Assembly (NCBI GenBank): GCA_012514545.1
Contig: JAAZAC010000289.1
Location: 1-32,812, forward strand
Reading direction: 5' to 3'
Origin: Actinomycetales bacterium
GTDB lineage: Bacteria; Actinomycetota; Actinomycetes; Actinomycetales; Cellulomonadaceae
DNA length: 32,812 nt
The position numbers and the translations under genes were made by a program. The notes beneath the pieces were generated by a model that was not told where the DNA came from, did no database searches, and saw only the letters and a list, made by a program, of their open reading frames with translations. Position 1 is the first letter of the stretch. Every line of letters begins with the position of its first letter. Positions 19,821 to 32,812 of the stretch are shown one piece after another.

Positions 19821-20801
19821 CACGACGAGGACCTTGCCGGTGGTCGCGCGGCCCTCGAGCGCGCGGTGCGCCTCGGCGGCCTCGGCGAGCGGGTACCGGG
19901 CGCCCACGCGGACGTCGAGCCGGCCCGCGAGGACGGCGTCGAACAGCTCGCGCGCCCGCCACAGGAGCTCGTCCCGGTCGGCCGTGTAGTGCCGGATCGT
20001 GGGCCGGGTCAGGTAGAGCGACCCCTCGGCCTCGAGCCGCATCGGGTCGAAGGGCGGCACCGGGCCCGACGCCCCGCCGAACAGCACGAGCGTCCCGCGC
20101 CGCCGCAGCGACGCGAGCGAGCCGTCGAACGTCGCCGCGCCCACGCCGTCGTACACGACGTGCACGCCGTGGCCGCCGGTGAGGTCGCGCACGACGGCGG
20201 GCAGCTCGCGGCCCAGGTCCGCCATCCGGTCGTAGCGCACGACGTCCGCCGCGCCGGCCGCGCGGGACAGCGCCTCCTTGGCGTCGGTGGACACCGTCGT
20301 GATGACGCGCGCCCCGGCCGCGACGGCGAGCTGGGTGAGCAGGAGGCCCACGCCGCCGGCGCCGGCGTGGACGAGCACGTCGTGCCCGGGCCGGACCACG
20401 AACGTCGACCGGACGAGGTAGTGCGCGGTGATGCCCTGGAGGAGGAGGGCGGCCGCGATCTCGGCGGGCACGCCGTCGGGCACGGGGACGACCTGCTCGG
20501 CGAGCACGCGGGCCCGCTCGACGTAGGAGCCCTCGGAGCCGGCGACCCAGCCGACGACGTCGCCCACGCGCACGCCCTCGACGTCGTCCCCGACGGCGAC
20601 GACGGTGCCCGCGCCCTCGGCGCCGACGACGTGCGGGAACGGCGTCGTGTAGCGGCCGGAGCGGCGGTAGGTGTCGATGAAGTTGACGCCGGCGGCGGCG
20701 ACCTCCACGACGACCTGCTCGGGCTCGGGTACGGGGTCGGGGAGGTCGACCACGGCGAGGACCTCGGGTCCTCCGGGACGGGTGGCCTGGACTGCGCGCA
20801 T
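19815..20801 (-). CDS. NADPH:quinone oxidoreductase (zeta-crystallin/MDR family)
   Basis: 'MRAVQATRPGGPEVLAVVDLPDPVPEPEQVVVEVAAAGVNFIDTYRRSG', 'VLVHAGAGGVGLLLTQLA', 'EGRATTGKVLVVP'. Confidence 0.93.
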   Translation of the reverse strand: MRAVQATRPGGPEVLAVVDLPDPVPEPEQVVVEVAAAGVNFIDTYRRSGRYTTPFPHVVGAEGAGTVVAVGDDVEGVRVGDVVGWVAGSEGSYVERARVLAEQVVPVPDGVPAEIAAALLLQGITAHYLVRSTFVVRPGHDVLVHAGAGGVGLLLTQLAVAAGARVITTVSTDAKEALSRAAGAADVVRYDRMADLGRELPAVVRDLTGGHGVHVVYDGVGAATFDGSLASLRRRGTLVLFGGASGPVPPFDPMRLEAEGSLYLTRPTIRHYTADRDELLWRARELFDAVLAGRLDVRVGARYPLAEAAEAHRALEGRATTGKVLVVP

Positions 20802-20906
20802 GGTCCGATCCTGCCGCGCTCCGCGGCCGGGGGCCACGACGCGGGGGAGAGGAGGGGCGGGGCGACAGTGACCGGGGTCATGTACCGGGCACCCCCGGGC
20901 AGGCGC

Positions 20907-20925
20907 TAAGGTTAGGCTATGCTTA
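20907..20925 (+). promoter_or_regulatory. DtxR/IdeR-type iron box overlapping the SIP gene start
   Basis: TAAGGTTAGGCTATGCTTA, 15/19 identity to TTAGGTTAGGCTAACCTAA by hand alignment. Confidence 0.8.
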
Positions 20926-21872
20926 CTTCCCCTCGGGTCCGCGAGATCGTGCGGTCCGACCGCCCCGCGTACCGGCCGTTCCGGGTGCGCGTGGCCGCGG
21001 CCCGGCGCATGTGTCCCTCGTTCCTGCGCGTGACCCTCGCGGGGGAGGACCTCGACCTCTTCGGCCGCGACGGCCTCGACCAGCGCGTGAAGATCGTCTT
21101 CCCGCTCGCCGACGGCACCCTCTGCGACATCGACGACCCCGCGACCGTCGAGGCGGGCACCTGGTACGAGCGCTGGCGCGCGCTGCCCGACGCGCGGCGC
21201 AACCCGGTGCGCACGTACACCGTCCGCCGCGTCCGCCCCGAGCGGCGCGAGCTGGACATCGACCTCGTCGTGCACGGCGGCACCGGCCCCGCGGCGCGCT
21301 GGCTCGAGGCGGTCCGACCCGGGGACGAGGTCATCGTCGTCGGGCCCGACGCGCGGAGCATCCACAGCCACGTCGGCATCGACTTCCACCCCGGGCCCGC
21401 CCGCCGGCTCCTGCTCGCCGGCGACGAGACCGCGGCCCCCGCGATCTCCGCGATCCTCGAGGCCCTTCCCGCCGACCGCGCCGCGCAGGCGTTCATCGAG
21501 GTGCCGGACCCGGAGGACCGCTTCGCGCTCGACCTGCCGCCGACGGCGGAGGTCGCCTGGCTGCCGCGCCGCGCGGCCGCCGTCGGCTCGCGCCTCGTGC
21601 CCGCCGTCACGGCCTGGGCGGCGGCGGAGGCCGCGCTGCTCCGTGCCGCCGCCGCGCCGGCCCCCGAGCCGTTCGTCGACGTCGACGTCGACACCGACCT
21701 GCTCTGGGAGGCCCCCGCCGAGCCGCCGGACGAGGCGTTCTACGCGTGGCTCGCCGGCGAGGCCGGCGTCATCAAGGACCTGCGCCGCCTGCTCGTGCGC
21801 GGCCACGGGGTCGACCGCTCGCGCGTGGCCTTCATGGGCTACTGGCGGCAGGGTCGCGCCGAGCTGTCATGA
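20919..21872 (+). CDS. Siderophore-interacting protein (FAD-dependent ferric-siderophore reductase, ViuB-like)
   Basis: 'RPFRVRVAAARRMCPSFLRVTLAGEDL', 'VRTYTVRRVRPERRELDIDLVVHGGTGPAARWLEAVRPGDEV', 'LLLAGDETAAPAI'. Alternative in-frame GTG at 20949. Confidence 0.92.
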   Translation: MLTSPRVREIVRSDRPAYRPFRVRVAAARRMCPSFLRVTLAGEDLDLFGRDGLDQRVKIVFPLADGTLCDIDDPATVEAGTWYERWRALPDARRNPVRTYTVRRVRPERRELDIDLVVHGGTGPAARWLEAVRPGDEVIVVGPDARSIHSHVGIDFHPGPARRLLLAGDETAAPAISAILEALPADRAAQAFIEVPDPEDRFALDLPPTAEVAWLPRRAAAVGSRLVPAVTAWAAAEAALLRAAAAPAPEPFVDVDVDTDLLWEAPAEPPDEAFYAWLAGEAGVIKDLRRLLVRGHGVDRSRVAFMGYWRQGRAELS

Positions 21873-22954
21873 CGGCCGTCGTCGGCCCGGCGCTCGGCCG
21901 GGACCGGCGCGCACCGGACGGCCGGCCGCCCCTCGGGGCGGCGGCGGGGCGCCGGGCCGCGCGCCGCCGGTGGGCGTGGCTCGCGGCCGCGCTCGTCCTG
22001 CTCGTGCTCGCCGTCGTCGCGAGCCTCGCGCTCGGGGCGCGCGCGATCGCGCCCGGCGACGTCCTCGCCGCGCTCGTCGCCCCGCAGGACGGCCTGGCGG
22101 ACCACACCGCCGTGCGCTCGCTGCGCGTGCCGCGCACGCTCGTGGGGCTGCTCGCGGGCGCGGCCTTCGCCGTCGCCGGCGGGGTGCTGCAGAGCCTCAC
22201 GCGCAACCCGCTCGCCGACCCCGGCCTGCTCGGGGTCAACGCGGGCGCCTCGCTCGCGGTCGTGCTCGCGGTGACGCTGCTCGGCGTGACGGCGCCGGCC
22301 GGCTACGTCTGGTTCGCGCTCGCGGGGGCCGCGGCGGCCGCGGCGCTCGTGTACGCCGTGGGCTCGTCCGGGCGCCTCGGCGGGGCGCCGACGACGCTCG
22401 CGCTCGCCGGCGCCGCGCTCACCGCGGGCCTCACCTCCCTCACCACGATGCTCGTGGTGCGCGACGTCGAGGCGTTCGACGCCTACCGCTTCTGGGTCGT
22501 CGGCTCGCTGACGGCCCGCGGGGTCGACGCGGTCGTCGCCCTGGCGCCGTTCCTCGCGGCGGGCGCGCTCGCCGCGGTCGCCGCCGCCCGCGTGCTCGAC
22601 GTGCTCGCCCTCGGCGACGACACGGCCCGGGCGCTCGGGCAGCACGTCGGGGCGGGCCGGGCGGTCGCGATCGGCGCCGCGGTCCTGCTCGCCGGCGCGG
22701 CGACGGCCCTCGCCGGGCCCGTCGTGTTCGTCGGCCTCGTCGTGCCGCACCTCGTGCGGCGCGCGGCCGCGGGCAGCCACGCGTGGCTCTTCGCGCTCGC
22801 CGCCCCCGTGGGCGCGGCGCTGCTGCTGGCCGCCGACGTCGTCGGGCGGCTCGTCGCGCGGCCCGGCGAGGTCGAGGCCGGGCTCGTCGTCGCCTTCCTC
22901 GGCGGGCCGGTGATGATCGCGCTGGTCCACCGCGCGCGGGTGGTGCGCCCGTGA
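21869..22954 (+). CDS. Iron-siderophore ABC transporter permease (FecCD family) 1
   Basis: ATGA overlap with the upstream gene. 'LRVPRTLVGLLAGAAFAVAGGVLQSLTRNPLADPGLLGVNAGAS', 'GPVVFVGLVVPHLVR'. Confidence 0.93.
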   Translation: MTAVVGPALGRDRRAPDGRPPLGAAAGRRAARRRWAWLAAALVLLVLAVVASLALGARAIAPGDVLAALVAPQDGLADHTAVRSLRVPRTLVGLLAGAAFAVAGGVLQSLTRNPLADPGLLGVNAGASLAVVLAVTLLGVTAPAGYVWFALAGAAAAAALVYAVGSSGRLGGAPTTLALAGAALTAGLTSLTTMLVVRDVEAFDAYRFWVVGSLTARGVDAVVALAPFLAAGALAAVAAARVLDVLALGDDTARALGQHVGAGRAVAIGAAVLLAGAATALAGPVVFVGLVVPHLVRRAAAGSHAWLFALAAPVGAALLLAADVVGRLVARPGEVEAGLVVAFLGGPVMIALVHRARVVRP

Positions 22955-24018
22955 GCGCGGCGGTCGTCGCCACGCCGGCCGTGCCGCGGGCGGCCGGGGT
23001 CGCCGCGCCCGCGGAGGTCCGCGCGGGCCGCCGCCGGCGGCGCCGCCGCGAGGCCACCGTGACGGCGGGGGCCCTGGCGCTCGTCGTCGTCGGGGTCGTC
23101 GCGGGGCTGAGCCTCGGGGACTACGCGCTCGCACCGGGGGAGGCGTGGGCGGCGCTGACGGGCGCGGGCGACGCCCTCGACCGCACCGTCCTGTGGGAGC
23201 TGCGGCTGCCGCGCGCGGCGCTCGCCGTCGTCGTCGGCGCGGCCCTCGCGCTCGCGGGCGGCGTGTTCCAGACCGTCTTCGCCAACCCCCTGGCCAGCCC
23301 GGACCTGCTCGGGGTGAGCGGCGGCGCGACGGTCGCGGCCGTCTGGGCGCTGCTCGTGGCCGGCGCGACCGGCGCCGGGGTGACCCTCGCCGCGTTCGCG
23401 GGGGCCGCCGTCGTCGCCGGCGGCCTGCTCGCGCTGACGCGCGGGCGGGACCTGTCGGGCCACCGCTTCGTGCTCACCGGCGTCGCGGTCGCGTTCATGG
23501 CCTCGGGCGCGGTGGGCTACCTGCTCAGCCGCGCGCAGGTGCGCGCCGCCCAGTCCGCGCTCGTGTGGACGGCGGGCAGCCTCGGCGCGGCGCGCTGGGG
23601 CGAGGTGGCGCTCGTCGCGGGCGCGCTCGTCCTCGCCCTGCCGGGCCTCGTGGCGGGCGGCCGCGTGCTGCGCGCCCTGCAGCTCGGGCCGCTCGCCGCG
23701 ACCGGGCTCGGCGTGCGCGTCGAGCGGGCGCGCGCCGCCGTGCTCGCGGTGGCCGTCGTCCTCGTGGCGGGCGCGACGAGCGTCGTCGGGCCGGTCGCGT
23801 TCGTCGCCCTCACGGCGCCCCCGCTCGCGCGCCGCACGGTCGGCACCGGCTCGCCCGCACTCCCCGCGGTGGCCGCCGTCGGCGCGGTGATCGTGCTGGC
23901 CGCCGACCTCGTGGCGCAGCACGCCGTGCCCGGCGTCGCCGTGCCCACCGGCGTCGTCACGGGCGCCGTCGGGGCCCCGTACCTGCTCTGGCTGCTGGCG
24001 AGGGGAGCCCGCTCGTGA
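22951..24018 (+). CDS. Iron-siderophore ABC transporter permease (FecCD family) 2
   Basis: GTGA overlap. '[43 protein letters not shown]', 'GPVAFVALTAPPLARR'. Confidence 0.93.
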   Translation: MSAAVVATPAVPRAAGVAAPAEVRAGRRRRRRREATVTAGALALVVVGVVAGLSLGDYALAPGEAWAALTGAGDALDRTVLWELRLPRAALAVVVGAALALAGGVFQTVFANPLASPDLLGVSGGATVAAVWALLVAGATGAGVTLAAFAGAAVVAGGLLALTRGRDLSGHRFVLTGVAVAFMASGAVGYLLSRAQVRAAQSALVWTAGSLGAARWGEVALVAGALVLALPGLVAGGRVLRALQLGPLAATGLGVRVERARAAVLAVAVVLVAGATSVVGPVAFVALTAPPLARRTVGTGSPALPAVAAVGAVIVLAADLVAQHAVPGVAVPTGVVTGAVGAPYLLWLLARGARS

Positions 24019-24893
24019 CCGCCGGACCCGCCCACCGCGCCCCGAGCCTCGTGGCCGCGGACCTGCGCGCCGGGTACCCGGGCCGCGTCGTCGTCGACGG
24101 GCTCGGGCTCGCGCTGCCGCAGCGGGCGGTGACCGTCGTCGTCGGGGCGAACGCGTGCGGCAAGTCGACGCTGCTCAAGACGCTCGCGCGGGCCCTGCGC
24201 CCGCTCGGGGGAGCGGTGCTGCTCGACGGCGTGGACATCGCGACGGTGCCCTCGCGGCGCCTCGCCCAATCGCTCGGGATGCTGCCGCAGGACCCGGTCG
24301 CGCCCGAGGGGCTGTGCGTCGCCGACCTCGTGGGCCGCGGCCGGCACCCGCACCACGGCTGGTTCGAGCGCTGGTCGGCGGCCGACGACGCCGCGGTGGC
24401 GGAGGCCCTCGCCGCGACGGGCACGGCGGACCTCGCCGACCGGCACGTCGACGAGCTCTCCGGCGGCCAGCGCCAGCGCGTGTGGATCGCCATGGCCCTC
24501 GCGCAGGACCCGGACGTGCTGCTCCTCGACGAGCCGACGACGTTCCTCGACCTCACCCACCAGCTCGAGGTCCTCGACCTGCTCCGTGAGCTCAACCGCG
24601 CGCGCGGGACGACCGTCGTCATGGTGCTGCACGACCTCAACCTCGCCGCGCGCTACGCGGACCACCTCGTCGTCATGGCCGACGGCGGGGTGCTCGCCGA
24701 GGGCCCGCCCGCCGACGTCGTGACCCCCGAGGTCCTGCACGCCGCCTTCCGGCTCGACGCGCTCGTGGTGGAGGACCCCGTGACCGGCGCGCCGATGGTC
24801 GTGCCGCGCAGCGCCGCGCCCATCCGGATCGCGGACGGCGGCCATCAGGGGGTCGAGGCGCCAGTAAGGTTAGCCTCACCTAAGAACCGGTGA
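24015..24893 (+). CDS. Iron-siderophore ABC transporter ATP-binding protein
   Basis: GTGA overlap. Walker A 'GANACGKSTLL', signature 'LSGGQRQR', Walker B 'VLLLDEPT', H-loop 'VLHDLNLAARYADH'. Confidence 0.95.
   Translation: MTAGPAHRAPSLVAADLRAGYPGRVVVDGLGLALPQRAVTVVVGANACGKSTLLKTLARALRPLGGAVLLDGVDIATVPSRRLAQSLGMLPQDPVAPEGLCVADLVGRGRHPHHGWFERWSAADDAAVAEALAATGTADLADRHVDELSGGQRQRVWIAMALAQDPDVLLLDEPTTFLDLTHQLEVLDLLRELNRARGTTVVMVLHDLNLAARYADHLVVMADGGVLAEGPPADVVTPEVLHAAFRLDALVVEDPVTGAPMVVPRSAAPIRIADGGHQGVEAPVRLASPKNR
24865..24883 (+). promoter_or_regulatory. DtxR/IdeR-type iron box inside the 3' end of the ATPase CDS
   Basis: TAAGGTTAGCCTCACCTAA, 16/19 identity to TTAGGTTAGGCTAACCTAA by hand alignment. 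Confidence 0.82.
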
Positions 24894-24928
24894 CCCGCGG
24901 CCGCACGGCCGCTCGGAGAGAGGCCCCC

Positions 24929-25954
24929 ATGCGACACGCCCGTCCCGTCCTCGCCGCGACCCTCCTCGCGCTGGCCCTCGCGGGCTGCGCGCCGTCGGCC
25001 GGGCCGGCCGACGAGCCCGCGGCGACGCCCGAGGCGACCGAGGGCGCGGCGGGCGCCTTCCCCGTGACGATCGAGCACGCCTTCGGCGAGACCGTGATCG
25101 AGGCGGAGCCGCAGCGCGTGGTCACCTGGGGCTGGGGGAGCACGGACGCCGCGATCGCGCTCGGCGTCGTGCCCGTCGCCATCCCCTTCCAGGCGTACGG
25201 GGGCGACGAGAACGGCGTCCTGCCCTGGATCGCCGAGGCCCTCGAGGAGATGGGCGCCGAGACCCCGACGGTGCTGCCGGACTCCGCGGAGGCCCCGGTC
25301 GAGGCGATCGCCGCCGCCGAGCCGGACCTCATCCTCGCGCAGTACTCCGGCCTGACGGCCGAGGAGTACGAGCTGCTCAGCGCGATCGCGCCCACGGTCG
25401 CCTACCCGGAGCAGGCGTGGGCGACGCCGTGGCGCGACGTCGTCGAGATCACCGGCACGGCCCTGGGGCGCGAGGCCGAGGCGGCGGACCTCCTCGCGGA
25501 GATCGACGCGACGATCGCGGAGGCCGCCGCTGCGCACCCGGAGTTCGCGGGCGTCACCGTCGCGCAGGTGTGGGACACGGGCGACACGTTCTACGTCTAC
25601 GCCCCGGCGGACGCGCGCGTGGAGTTCGTCGAGGACCTCGGCTTCGCCACCGCCCCGGCGGTCACCGAGCTCGAGACCGGCGAGTCGACCTTCTACTTCA
25701 CCCTCAGCCACGAGCGCCTCGACGAGCTGACCTCCGACGTCCTCGTCGCGTACGCCGACACCGAGGAGGCGCTGCAGGCGTTCCTCACCTCGGCCCCGGC
25801 GGGCACGATGGATCAGGTGCGCGAGGGCAGGGTCGCGGGCCTCGTGGGGCAGGAGCTCATCGCCTCGGTCTCGCCGCCCACGGCGCTCTCGCTGACGTGG
25901 GGCCTGGACGCGTTCGTGGCGGCCCTCGCGGAGGCCGTCGCGGCGCTCGGATAG
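24929..25954 (+). CDS. Iron-siderophore ABC transporter substrate-binding lipoprotein
   Basis: Lipobox 'LALAGC'; 'PQRVVTWGWGSTDAAIALGVVPVAI', 'AAEPDLILAQYSGLTAEEYELLSAIAPTV'. ATG 24929 has SD-like GGAGAGAGG; the ORF-track GTG at 24890 would add 13 aa and is less likely. Confidence 0.93.
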   Translation: MRHARPVLAATLLALALAGCAPSAGPADEPAATPEATEGAAGAFPVTIEHAFGETVIEAEPQRVVTWGWGSTDAAIALGVVPVAIPFQAYGGDENGVLPWIAEALEEMGAETPTVLPDSAEAPVEAIAAAEPDLILAQYSGLTAEEYELLSAIAPTVAYPEQAWATPWRDVVEITGTALGREAEAADLLAEIDATIAEAAAAHPEFAGVTVAQVWDTGDTFYVYAPADARVEFVEDLGFATAPAVTELETGESTFYFTLSHERLDELTSDVLVAYADTEEALQAFLTSAPAGTMDQVREGRVAGLVGQELIASVSPPTALSLTWGLDAFVAALAEAVAALG

Positions 25955-26004
25955 CCTCGGCCGACGAGGCCAGGTCGGCCCGGCAGGGCCCGGCGCGCCG
26001 CGCA

Positions 26005-28240
<2,236 letters not shown>

Positions 28241-28244
<4 letters not shown>

Positions 28245-29236
28245 CCGAGCCCACGCCCCCCACCCCCGCCGACGCGCTCGCCGACGTCGACCCCGCCGAC
28301 CTCGCGCCCGAGCAGAAGGCCCGCGTGCTCATCGAGGCGCTGCCGTGGCTCGAGCGCTTCCGCGGCGCCCTCTTCGTCGTCAAGTACGGCGGCAACGCCA
28401 TGGTCGACGACGAGCTCAAGCGCGCGTTCGCGCAGGACATGGTCTTCCTGCGGCTCGTCGGGCTGCACCCCGTCGTCGTGCACGGCGGCGGCCCGCAGAT
28501 CTCGGCGATGCTCACCCGGCTCGGCATCGAGAGCGAGTTCCGCGGCGGCCTGCGCGTGACCACCCCGGAGAGCATGGACGTCGTCCGGATGGTGCTCACG
28601 GGGCAGGTCTCGCGCGAGCTCGTCGGGCTCATCAACGCGCACGGGCCGTTCGCCGTCGGGATGTCGGGGGAGGACGGCGGCCTGCTGCGCGCGCGGCGTC
28701 GCACCGCCGTCGTCGACGGGCGGCCGGTGGACGTGGGCCACGTGGGCGACGTCGTCGAGGTGGACCCGCGCGCCGTGCGCGACCTGCTCGACGCCGGCCG
28801 GATCCCCGTGGTCTCCACCGTCGCCCCGGACATCGACGACGCCACGCAGGTGCTCAACGTCAACGCGGACACGGCGGCCGCGGCCCTGGCCGTGGCCCTC
28901 GGCGCGCGCAAGCTCATCATCCTCACCGATGTCGAGGGCCTGTACACGCGCTGGCCGGACCGCTCGTCGCTCGCGCGGCGCATCCACGTGTCCGAGCTGG
29001 CGCGGCTGCTGCCCACGCTCGAGTCGGGGATGGTGCCGAAGATGGAGGCCTGCCTGCGCGCGGTGCGCGGCGGGGTGCCGCAGGCGCACGTCGTCGACGG
29101 CCGGCAGGCGCACTCGGTGCTCACCGAGGTGTTCACGTCGCGCGGCGTCGGGACCATGGTGCTGCCCGACGACCTGCGCACGGGCTCGCTGCCGGTCGTG
29201 CCGCCCGCCGGCCCGGGGACGGGGGCGGCCTCGTGA
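28241..29236 (+). CDS. argB: Acetylglutamate kinase
   Basis: '[46 protein letters not shown]', '[31 protein letters not shown]'. Confidence 0.97.
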
Positions 29237-30483
29237 CCGCCGTCCAGGGCTGGGCGGGCGCCGAGCTCGCCGGGTCGAGCGCCGAGTGGACGGCGCGGTA
29301 CGCGCGCGCCGTCATGAACACGTTCGGGACGCCGAAGGCGGTCCTCGTCCGCGGCGAGGGCGCGTACGTGTGGGACGCGGACGGCCGGCGCTACCTCGAC
29401 CTGCTCGGCGGCATCGCCGTCAACGTGCTCGGGCACGCGCACCCCACGCTCACCGCGGCCGTCAGCGCGCAGCTCGGCACGCTCGGCCAGGTCTCGAACT
29501 TCTTCGCCAGCCCCGCCCAGGTGGCCCTGGCCGAGCGGCTCGTCGCGCTCGCGGGCGGCGGGCCGGCGGCGCGGGTCTTCTTCGCCAACTCCGGCACCGA
29601 GGCGAACGAGGCGGCGTTCAAGATGGCCCGCCGCACCGGGCGCACGCGGATGCTCGCCCTCGAGGGCGCGTTCCACGGCCGCACCATGGGCGCGCTGGCC
29701 CTCACGCACAAGCCCGCCTACCGGGAGCCGTTCGAGCCCCTGCCCGGGGACGTCGAGTTCCTCCCCTTCGGTGACACCGCCGCGCTCGAGGCCGCCATGG
29801 CCGACGACGTCGCCGCCCTCGTCCTCGAGGTCGTCCAGGGCGAGGCGGGCGTGCGGCGGCTGCCGCCCGGCTACCTCGCGCTCGCGCGGCGGCTCGCCGA
29901 CGAGGCGGGCGCGCTGCTCGTCGTCGACGAGGTGCAGACGGGCGTGGGCCGCACGGGCCACTGGTTCGCCTACCAGGACCCGGAGCTCGGCGGGGGCGTC
30001 CTGCCCGACGTCGTGACCCTCGCCAAGGGCCTCGGCGGCGGCATCCCCGTGGGCGCCGTCGTCGCGCTGTCCGAGCGCGCGGCCGGTCTCCTGGGCCCAG
30101 GCCAGCACGGCACGACGTTCGGCGGCAACCCCGTCGCCACCGCGGCCGCGCTGACCACGCTCGGCGTCATCGAGCGCGACGGCCTCCTCGCCCACGTGCG
30201 CGACGTCGGCGCCCGCCTGGCCGCCGCCCTGGCCGAGGTGCCGCTCGTCAGCGAGGTGCGCGCCGCCGGGCTGCTCGTCGCGGCCGAGCTGCGCGCGCCG
30301 GTCGCCGCGGAGGTCGCCGACCAGGCCCTCGCGGCCGGGTTCATCGTCAACCCCGTCACCCCGACGGCGCTGCGCCTCGCGCCGCCGCTCGTCGTGACCT
30401 GGGAGCAGCTGGCCACGTTCGTCGAGTTCCTCGCCGGCCGGCCCACCACCACCGAGCCCGTCCCCACCGAGGAGGCCCGCTGA
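29233..30483 (+). CDS. argD: Acetylornithine aminotransferase
   Basis: '[40 protein letters not shown]', '[18 protein letters not shown]', '[15 protein letters not shown]', '[15 protein letters not shown]'. Confidence 0.97.
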   Translation: MTAVQGWAGAELAGSSAEWTARYARAVMNTFGTPKAVLVRGEGAYVWDADGRRYLDLLGGIAVNVLGHAHPTLTAAVSAQLGTLGQVSNFFASPAQVALAERLVALAGGGPAARVFFANSGTEANEAAFKMARRTGRTRMLALEGAFHGRTMGALALTHKPAYREPFEPLPGDVEFLPFGDTAALEAAMADDVAALVLEVVQGEAGVRRLPPGYLALARRLADEAGALLVVDEVQTGVGRTGHWFAYQDPELGGGVLPDVVTLAKGLGGGIPVGAVVALSERAAGLLGPGQHGTTFGGNPVATAAALTTLGVIERDGLLAHVRDVGARLAAALAEVPLVSEVRAAGLLVAAELRAPVAAEVADQALAAGFIVNPVTPTALRLAPPLVVTWEQLATFVEFLAGRPTTTEPVPTEEAR

Positions 30484-31420
30484 TGCGCCACTTCCTGCGC
30501 GACGACGACCTGAGCCCCGACGAGCAGCGCGAGGTGCTCGAGCTGGCGGCCCGGCTCAAGGCCGACCGGTACGCCGAGCGCCCGCTCGCCGGGCCGCGCG
30601 CGGTGGCGATCCTGCTCGACAAGCCGACGCTGCGCACCCAGCTCTCCTTCGCCGTCGGCGTGAGCGAGCTCGGCGGCTACCCGATGCTCGTCGACGGCCG
30701 GCTCGCCCAGATCGGCGTGCGCGAGACGGTCGCGGACACCGCGCGGGTGCTCGGCCGCCAGGTCGCCGCCGTCGTGTGGCGCACGTTCGACCAGTCGCGG
30801 ATCGAGGAGATGGCCGCCCACGCGGGCGTCCCCGTCGTCAACGCGCTCACCGACCAGTTCCACCCGTGCCAGGTTCTCGCCGACCTCCTCACGCTCGCCG
30901 AGCACCGCGGCGGGCCCGCGGGCGTGGCCGGCCTGCCCGGGCGCACGCTCGCCTACCTCGGCGACGGCGCGAACAACATGGCGCACTCCTACCTGCTCGG
31001 CGGCGCGACGGCGGGGCTCCACGTGCGCGTCGGCACCCCGGCGGAGCGCTCGCCCCGGCCGGAGATCGTCGCCCGCGCGGAGGAGATCGCCGCGCTGACG
31101 GGCGGGTCCGTCGTCGTGACGTCGTCGGTGCAGGAGGCCGTCGCGGGCGCGGACGCGGTGGCGACCGACACGTGGGTCTCCATGGGCGACGCGACGGCGG
31201 CGGAGGAGGCGGCCGCGCTGTTCGCGCCGTACCGGCTCGACGCGCGGGTGCTGGCGCTCGCGGCGCCGGGGGCCGTCGTCCTGCACTGCCTGCCCGCCTA
31301 CCGCGGGAACGAGGTGACGGCCGACGTCCTCGACGGGCCGCAGTCCGTCGTCTTCGACGAGGCCGAGAACCGGCTGCACGCGCAGAAGGCGCTGCTCGTC
31401 TGGCTCCTGGGGCGGCTGTC

Positions 31421-31424
<4 letters not shown>
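30483..31424 (+). CDS. argF: Ornithine carbamoyltransferase
   Basis: '[22 protein letters not shown]', '[22 protein letters not shown]', '[16 protein letters not shown]', '[12 protein letters not shown]'. Confidence 0.97.

Positions 31425-32812
<1,388 letters not shown>

Noticed and set aside
24890-24928. Earlier GTG start for the substrate-binding protein
   Set aside because: Adds MTRGRTAARREAP before a good signal peptide and removes the SD (GGAGAGAGG) from its proper position; ATG 24929 preferred.

Overview
This is a very GC-rich window (my impression, not calculated) of actinobacterial core chromosome, probably Micrococcales/Cellulomonadaceae-like; the taxon is inferred from gene content and style only. 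Order: dnaE 3' end, PPOX-fold protein, histidine genes (hisD, hisC, hisB, an unknown ORF, hisH, hisA/priA), an SseB-like gene, a minus-strand set (membrane coiled-coil protein, trypsin-like lipoprotein protease, YtfJ/GerW-like protein), DUF1844, infC-rpmI-rplT, a TrmH/SpoU methyltransferase, PspC, a 2'-5' RNA ligase-like gene, pheS-pheT, a quinone oxidoreductase, an iron-siderophore uptake locus with two DtxR/IdeR-type iron boxes, and an argCJBDFRG operon with a palindromic ArgR-type operator. I see no mobile element, CRISPR array, tRNA or rRNA. The signals most worth a second look are regulatory: (i) a recurring '-10 hexamer, 6-8 nt, start codon' arrangement suggesting leaderless mRNAs at many loci; (ii) infC starting at a non-canonical ATC with a strong Shine-Dalgarno, missed by the ORF track; (iii) a candidate leader-peptide/alternative-hairpin element before pheST that contains a TTT Phe codon; (iv) iron boxes overlapping a start codon and the 3' end of a CDS; (v) an ArgR-like palindrome lying over the argC promoter with almost no 5' UTR. 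I do not see a clear new multi-gene defence or metabolic system.
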